In this document: piece after piece, positions 60,631-64,000 of the stretch | Layout: each line of letters starts with the position of its first letter | How positions within the stretch are numbered: position 1 is the first letter of the stretch | Source of the DNA: an uncultured Bacteroidota bacterium | GTDB lineage: Bacteria; Bacteroidota; Bacteroidia; B-17B0; Aurantibacillaceae | Length of the DNA: 64,000 nt | Assembly: GCA_937873155.1 (NCBI GenBank) | Contig: CALMVZ010000010.1 | Coordinates: forward strand, 310,001-374,000 | Direction of reading: 5' to 3' | Notes under the pieces: generated by a model | The model's database searches: none | Told to the model about the DNA's origin: nothing | Seen by the model: only the letters and a program-made list of their open reading frames with translations | Position numbers and translations under genes: made by a program

Positions 60631-62730
60631 TTAATTAATTGCAGGAAGCAATCCGTAATTCTTACCGTACTCCAACATTTGATTTAAGAAATCTGTTGGA
60701 TATTCGATCTTCACGTCAACGATCTTACCGTCTTTCATCACCGGTGTTAATTTAGGCTGAATGAATCCCGAATAAGATGCGATCTTTAATTTGCCGTAAC
60801 GGTCTAATACTTCTTTATGTAAAGCCGGATCTATTTTTACGCCGTAGTTTTCTATCAGATCACGCCCTGCCTTATAATCACCTTGCGATTTAACGCGCTG
60901 TATCTCCTTTAATAACTCACCAAACAGAACGCGCAGTTTGTTATAATCGTTAACAACGAAATAAGTTTTGCCGTCTTTCACGATCTTTTCGATCACATTT
61001 TCTTTTTGTCCTTTTTCATACACCCATCCTGCTACCATTTGGCGGTTACGCATGTGTGATTCCTGGATATTGTCGCCTAATTTTATACGGTTGGTTTGCA
61101 GCATTAAACCATTGGTGATATAATCATCATACGCTGCTTTTCCGCAATCCAATGATGGCATTACACCAAGGTCAATTAGTTTTTGATCCATCAAATAATA
61201 AAGAGCTACTAAGTCCGCACGACCTTCTTCTAAAGCACTCGCATAATTCTTCAGGGTTTCGTGAGAAGCTCCAACACCATCTTCGATCTTTCCGCTGGCA
61301 TGGCCAATTACTTCGTGCATATCTGTGTGTAATTTATCGGCAAGAGCCCCGTATTTTTTTGCACGTTCTTTGATCTCATCATTATAATAAAATTCATTCC
61401 CTACAGTTTCTCCTCCTGAATTATCAAGCGCCTCAACAATGTTTCCAATGTTCACCGATTTAGAGCCATGCTCTTTACTTGAACGGATCCATTCATTGTT
61501 TGGTAAATTGATCCCTATTGCTGAAGCAGGACCCGCGTCTCCGGTTTCAATCACTGCGTTAATTACTTTTGCGGAAATACCTTTTACAGAATCCTTTTTA
61601 TGCTGTTTCAGGATCGGCGAATTATCTTCGAACCATTGTGCGTTTTCCCCGATGGTAGAAATACGTTTACTGGCTTCAAAATCCTTTACTGAGACAACTG
61701 ATTCAAATGAACCTTTGCGCCCTAAAGGATCCTGGTACATTTCAATAAAACCATTTACTACATCCACGGCAGCTTCCGTATCTTTTACCCATGCGCAGCA
61801 GTAGTCGTCAAAATCTTTAAGATCGCCGGTCTGATAATATTTAATTAATTTTTCTAAGGATACTTTCTGTGCAGGAGTTTCTGCAACCGTAACGGCTTTA
61901 CTTAACCAATACACTATCTTTTCGATAGCGGGTGAATACATACCGCCCACTTTCCAGACTTTCTCAACCAGCTGACCGTTCTCTTTCACTACTTTGCTGT
62001 TCAGACCGATCATCACCGGTGTTTTCGAATTCTTATCATTTTTCTTTTCGTAGAATGCTGTCACTTCTTTTTCATTAACACCTTCGTAAAAATTAACAGC
62101 GGACGATGTTACCAGGTCTTGTTTTGGATCAAGCTGAACTTTTTTAGGCGCCACTTTTTCGTTGAACATAATGTCAATAATAAAATCTGAAAAAGCGGCT
62201 GCAGTTTGCCCTGCTGCAATAGGTAATTTAGTTGAATCGGTATGATGGATCAATTCGCTTACTAATCCTTTTGAGGATTCAGGAATTATTTTATCGCTGC
62301 TGTAATGATGATGGATACCATTACTGAAGAATACACGTTTAGCATACACCATGAATTTCTTGAATTCAGGATCATTCTGGTCAATATGCTCATCCACATC
62401 AGAAAGGATAGCTTCTAATGTTTTCCTTACTGTTAAATTGTATTTATAGTTTTGGTCCCATGTTATATCTCTTCCGCAAAGTGCAGCTTCGTATAAATAA
62501 TAAAGAAGTTCTTTTGTTTGGGCAGGAAGTTTTTCAAAATCCTTTACTTCGTAACGTAATACGCGCAGATCAGCGAACTGTTCAGATACATACTCAAATT
62601 TTTCTTCAGGTTTTACTGAATCAACAGCTGCGATCTTCGATTCGATCTGTGCTAATTCGTTAGAATCCGATCTGCATGAGCTTAATGCAAGAGTAACAGC
62701 AGCCGCAGCCAGTAAATGTAAGCGCTTCAT
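60631..62730 (-). CDS. Dipeptidyl peptidase III (M49)
   Basis: 699 residues with a lipoprotein-like start (Leu-Ser-Ser-Cys, Cys19). The zinc motif reads His472-Glu-Val-Ile-Gly-His477 (HExxGH, unique to M49) and the third ligand lies in Leu-Glu-Glu-Gly-Arg-Ala-Asp (about 500-506). The enzyme removes dipeptides from short peptides. Export as a lipoprotein differs from the cytosolic animal enzyme. A second dipeptidyl peptidase (S46) is in this window. Confidence 0.93.
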   Translation of the reverse strand: MKRLHLLAAAAVTLALSSCRSDSNELAQIESKIAAVDSVKPEEKFEYVSEQFADLRVLRYEVKDFEKLPAQTKELLYYLYEAALCGRDITWDQNYKYNLTVRKTLEAILSDVDEHIDQNDPEFKKFMVYAKRVFFSNGIHHHYSSDKIIPESSKGLVSELIHHTDSTKLPIAAGQTAAAFSDFIIDIMFNEKVAPKKVQLDPKQDLVTSSAVNFYEGVNEKEVTAFYEKKNDKNSKTPVMIGLNSKVVKENGQLVEKVWKVGGMYSPAIEKIVYWLSKAVTVAETPAQKVSLEKLIKYYQTGDLKDFDDYCCAWVKDTEAAVDVVNGFIEMYQDPLGRKGSFESVVSVKDFEASKRISTIGENAQWFEDNSPILKQHKKDSVKGISAKVINAVIETGDAGPASAIGINLPNNEWIRSSKEHGSKSVNIGNIVEALDNSGGETVGNEFYYNDEIKERAKKYGALADKLHTDMHEVIGHASGKIEDGVGASHETLKNYASALEEGRADLVALYYLMDQKLIDLGVMPSLDCGKAAYDDYITNGLMLQTNRIKLGDNIQESHMRNRQMVAGWVYEKGQKENVIEKIVKDGKTYFVVNDYNKLRVLFGELLKEIQRVKSQGDYKAGRDLIENYGVKIDPALHKEVLDRYGKLKIASYSGFIQPKLTPVMKDGKIVDVKIEYPTDFLNQMLEYGKNYGLLPAIN

Positions 62731-62786
62731 AAATGGTGATTTTTAGAGGTACAAGGATACGGTTTTATGGAGTTTTTTGCAAGTTT

Positions 62787-62836
62787 TGACCTCACCCTTC
62801 CGCCTGAAGGCGGACGTCCTCTCCTCAAAGGAGAGG
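62787..62836. repeat. Hairpin repeat (GACCYC family)
   Basis: Starts TGACCTCAC, then hairpins CCGCC-TGAA-GGCGG (62800-62813) and CCTCTCC-TCAAA-GGAGAGG (62818-62836). It matches the reverse complement of the right half of 16807-16967 in order and partly in sequence. Confidence 0.7.
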
Positions 62837-62860
62837 AATGAACACTGTTTTTACGGAATT

Positions 62861-64000
62861 TTATACACGTACCCCAATAACACACACATCATCCACCTGC
62901 TCAAGATTGCCTTTCCAGTTATTGAAGGCGTTGAGCAGGATCTCACATTGTTCTTTCATGCTTTTATTGGCATTGCTTACCAATAATTCTTTTAGCTGCT
63001 TGTATTTGAATTTCTTTCCTTTAGGGCCACCGAACTGATCGGCATAGCCATCTGTGAAAATATAAATGATATCGTTCTTGCTGAGTTGTATGGTATGAGT
63101 TGCGAATGGTTTAGGGTCATCAACTTTACCAATAGGTTGTTTGGTAGCAGTGACTTCTTTCGGTTCGCCTTTATGCAAATACCACAGCGGATTATTGGCA
63201 CCGCTCCAGGTAAGCTCTAATGTTTTTGTATTTAAACAACATAACGAAATATCCATTCCGTCCTGCACATTACTTTCGCTTTTCTCAAATGTTTCAAGGA
63301 CCAGTTCACGTACCTTGTCTAAGATCTGTCCTGTAACTTTTAATCCGAATTCTTTTACGGCGCGGTTAAGGGCGGTGCTGCAAATTACACTTACCATTGC
63401 GCCCGGTACACCATGGCCTGTACAATCGCAGGCAGCGAAATAGATACTGTCTTTTGTTTTCTCCATCCAGTAGAAATCACCGCTCAGTACATCTTTTGGT
63501 TTGTATAGTAAGAATGAATCCGTTAATGTTTTTTCCCAGAGATGGATAGGCGGCATGATCGCTTCCTGGATCCGTTTGGAGTATTGGATACTGTCTGTGA
63601 TATCCTTATGTTGTTCTTCAATGATATGATTCTTCTCGGCAAGTTCGGAGTTTACTTTTTGTTTGATCCTGTTCTGGCGGATAAGGATGAAAACAACAAA
63701 ACCAACGATCCCTAAAATTATAACGATAAGTACGATCGCGATTTGCTGGCGGCTGCTTTCTACATTCTTCAATTCTATTTGTTGATTCAATAATTTATTT
63801 TGCGCTTCTTTTTTCTCTGTGTCATATTTAGTTGACATTTCAATAAGCTGATTGTTTTGTGTTTGGCTTTGAAGAGAATCTTTAGCCTTCACGGAAAGAT
63901 CATAGTACTTTAAAGCCTTATCTAATTTATTTTGGTCACGATAGATCTCATGTAATGTGTGATAAGTTTCAACCAGATCACCGAAATCCCTGATCTTCTC
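62861..64000 (-). CDS. TPR-SpoIIE/PP2C-type phosphatase, N-terminus cut off
   Basis: The frame is open to the window end, so at least 380 codons and no start are seen. The first visible residues are TPR-like (Thr-Tyr-His-Thr-Leu, Leu-Asp-Lys-Ala-Leu-Lys-Tyr-Tyr), then a coiled stretch, one membrane helix (about 55-75 residues after the GTG at 63892) and a SpoIIE-type phosphatase domain with Asp-Val-Leu-Ser-Gly-Asp-Phe-Tyr-Trp and Asp-Cys-Thr-Gly-His-Gly-Val-Pro-Gly-Ala. Such proteins dephosphorylate anti-sigma antagonists or act as sensors. Target unknown. Confidence 0.88.
   Translation of the reverse strand, partial: EKIRDFGDLVETYHTLHEIYRDQNKLDKALKYYDLSVKAKDSLQSQTQNNQLIEMSTKYDTEKKEAQNKLLNQQIELKNVESSRQQIAIVLIVIILGIVGFVVFILIRQNRIKQKVNSELAEKNHIIEEQHKDITDSIQYSKRIQEAIMPPIHLWEKTLTDSFLLYKPKDVLSGDFYWMEKTKDSIYFAACDCTGHGVPGAMVSVICSTALNRAVKEFGLKVTGQILDKVRELVLETFEKSESNVQDGMDISLCCLNTKTLELTWSGANNPLWYLHKGEPKEVTATKQPIGKVDDPKPFATHTIQLSKNDIIYIFTDGYADQFGGPKGKKFKYKQLKELLVSNANKSMKEQCEILLNAFNNWKGNLEQVDDVCVIGVRV

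Overview
The window reads as chromosomal DNA of an AT-rich Bacteroidota bacterium of flavobacterial or sphingobacterial type. Several secreted proteins end in type IX secretion (T9SS, type A) sorting domains. The promoters that can be seen have the Bacteroidota form (TTTG, about 19 nt, TAnnTTTG), Shine-Dalgarno sequences are mostly absent, and the gene set is typical (CcmE of the Cys type, S46 peptidase, SulP flanked by beta-carbonic anhydrases, NagZ-beta-lactamase fusion, BtuG-like propeller). I saw no rRNA, tRNA, CRISPR array or prophage. About 57 protein genes are called, plus a cobalamin riboswitch, a leader-peptide attenuator, one transposase and many short palindromic repeats.

Layout. 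1-6100 (-): a cytochrome c maturation operon (ccmB, ccmC, ccmD-like, ccmE, ccmF) with a toxin-antitoxin pair at its head and a DUF2520 protein and a KdsC-like HAD phosphatase at its tail. 6147-15238 (+): DNA glycosylase tag, bifunctional FTCD, a probable barrel protein, asnB, then a coupled pair: a T9SS-sorted VCBS protein and a cytochrome c/beta-propeller lipoprotein. 15240-23150 (-): a second toxin-antitoxin pair, pyrR-dinB-pyrB, a decayed gene, an ABC exporter with 3-hydroxybutyrate dehydrogenase, a PD40 protein and a Rieske lipoprotein. 23170-30136 (-): carbonic anhydrase-SulP-carbonic anhydrase, an acidic small protein, rocD, a barrel protein and dnaB. 30392-37268: a 2-hydroxyacid dehydrogenase, a membrane protein with a lipoprotein, a LuxE-like enzyme, a third toxin-antitoxin pair joined to an alkyltransferase-like gene, and a T9SS protein pair. 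37447-49203: a TPR/beta-barrel pair, ftsE, an MBOAT/AlgX-like acetylation pair, a T9SS protein and an S46 dipeptidyl peptidase. 49220-49886: an IS200-type transposase with palindromes. 49959-56376 (-): a riboswitch-controlled vitamin B12 uptake operon. 56379-57508 (-): phenylalanine hydroxylase with a Tyr-rich leader peptide and terminator, bracketed by two copies of one composite repeat. 57598-64000: a GH3/beta-lactamase fusion, dipeptidyl peptidase III, and a SpoIIE-type phosphatase cut by the window end.

The two best leads are regulatory. First, upstream of phenylalanine 4-monooxygenase lies a 23-codon ORF with six Tyr codons and one Trp codon, directly behind a good promoter and followed by an intrinsic terminator. 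Seven bases of the ORF can pair with the terminator's 5' arm. This predicts that tyrosine shortage turns on the enzyme that makes tyrosine. Second, a cobalamin riboswitch controls btuB, two T9SS-sorted proteins and a BtuG-like propeller, which suggests a T9SS version of the surface B12-capture complexes known from gut Bacteroides.

A third theme is short intergenic repeats. At least four families occur. Three copies reach into genes and supply their stop codons, and one heptamer array lies inside the coding sequence of a sorting domain.
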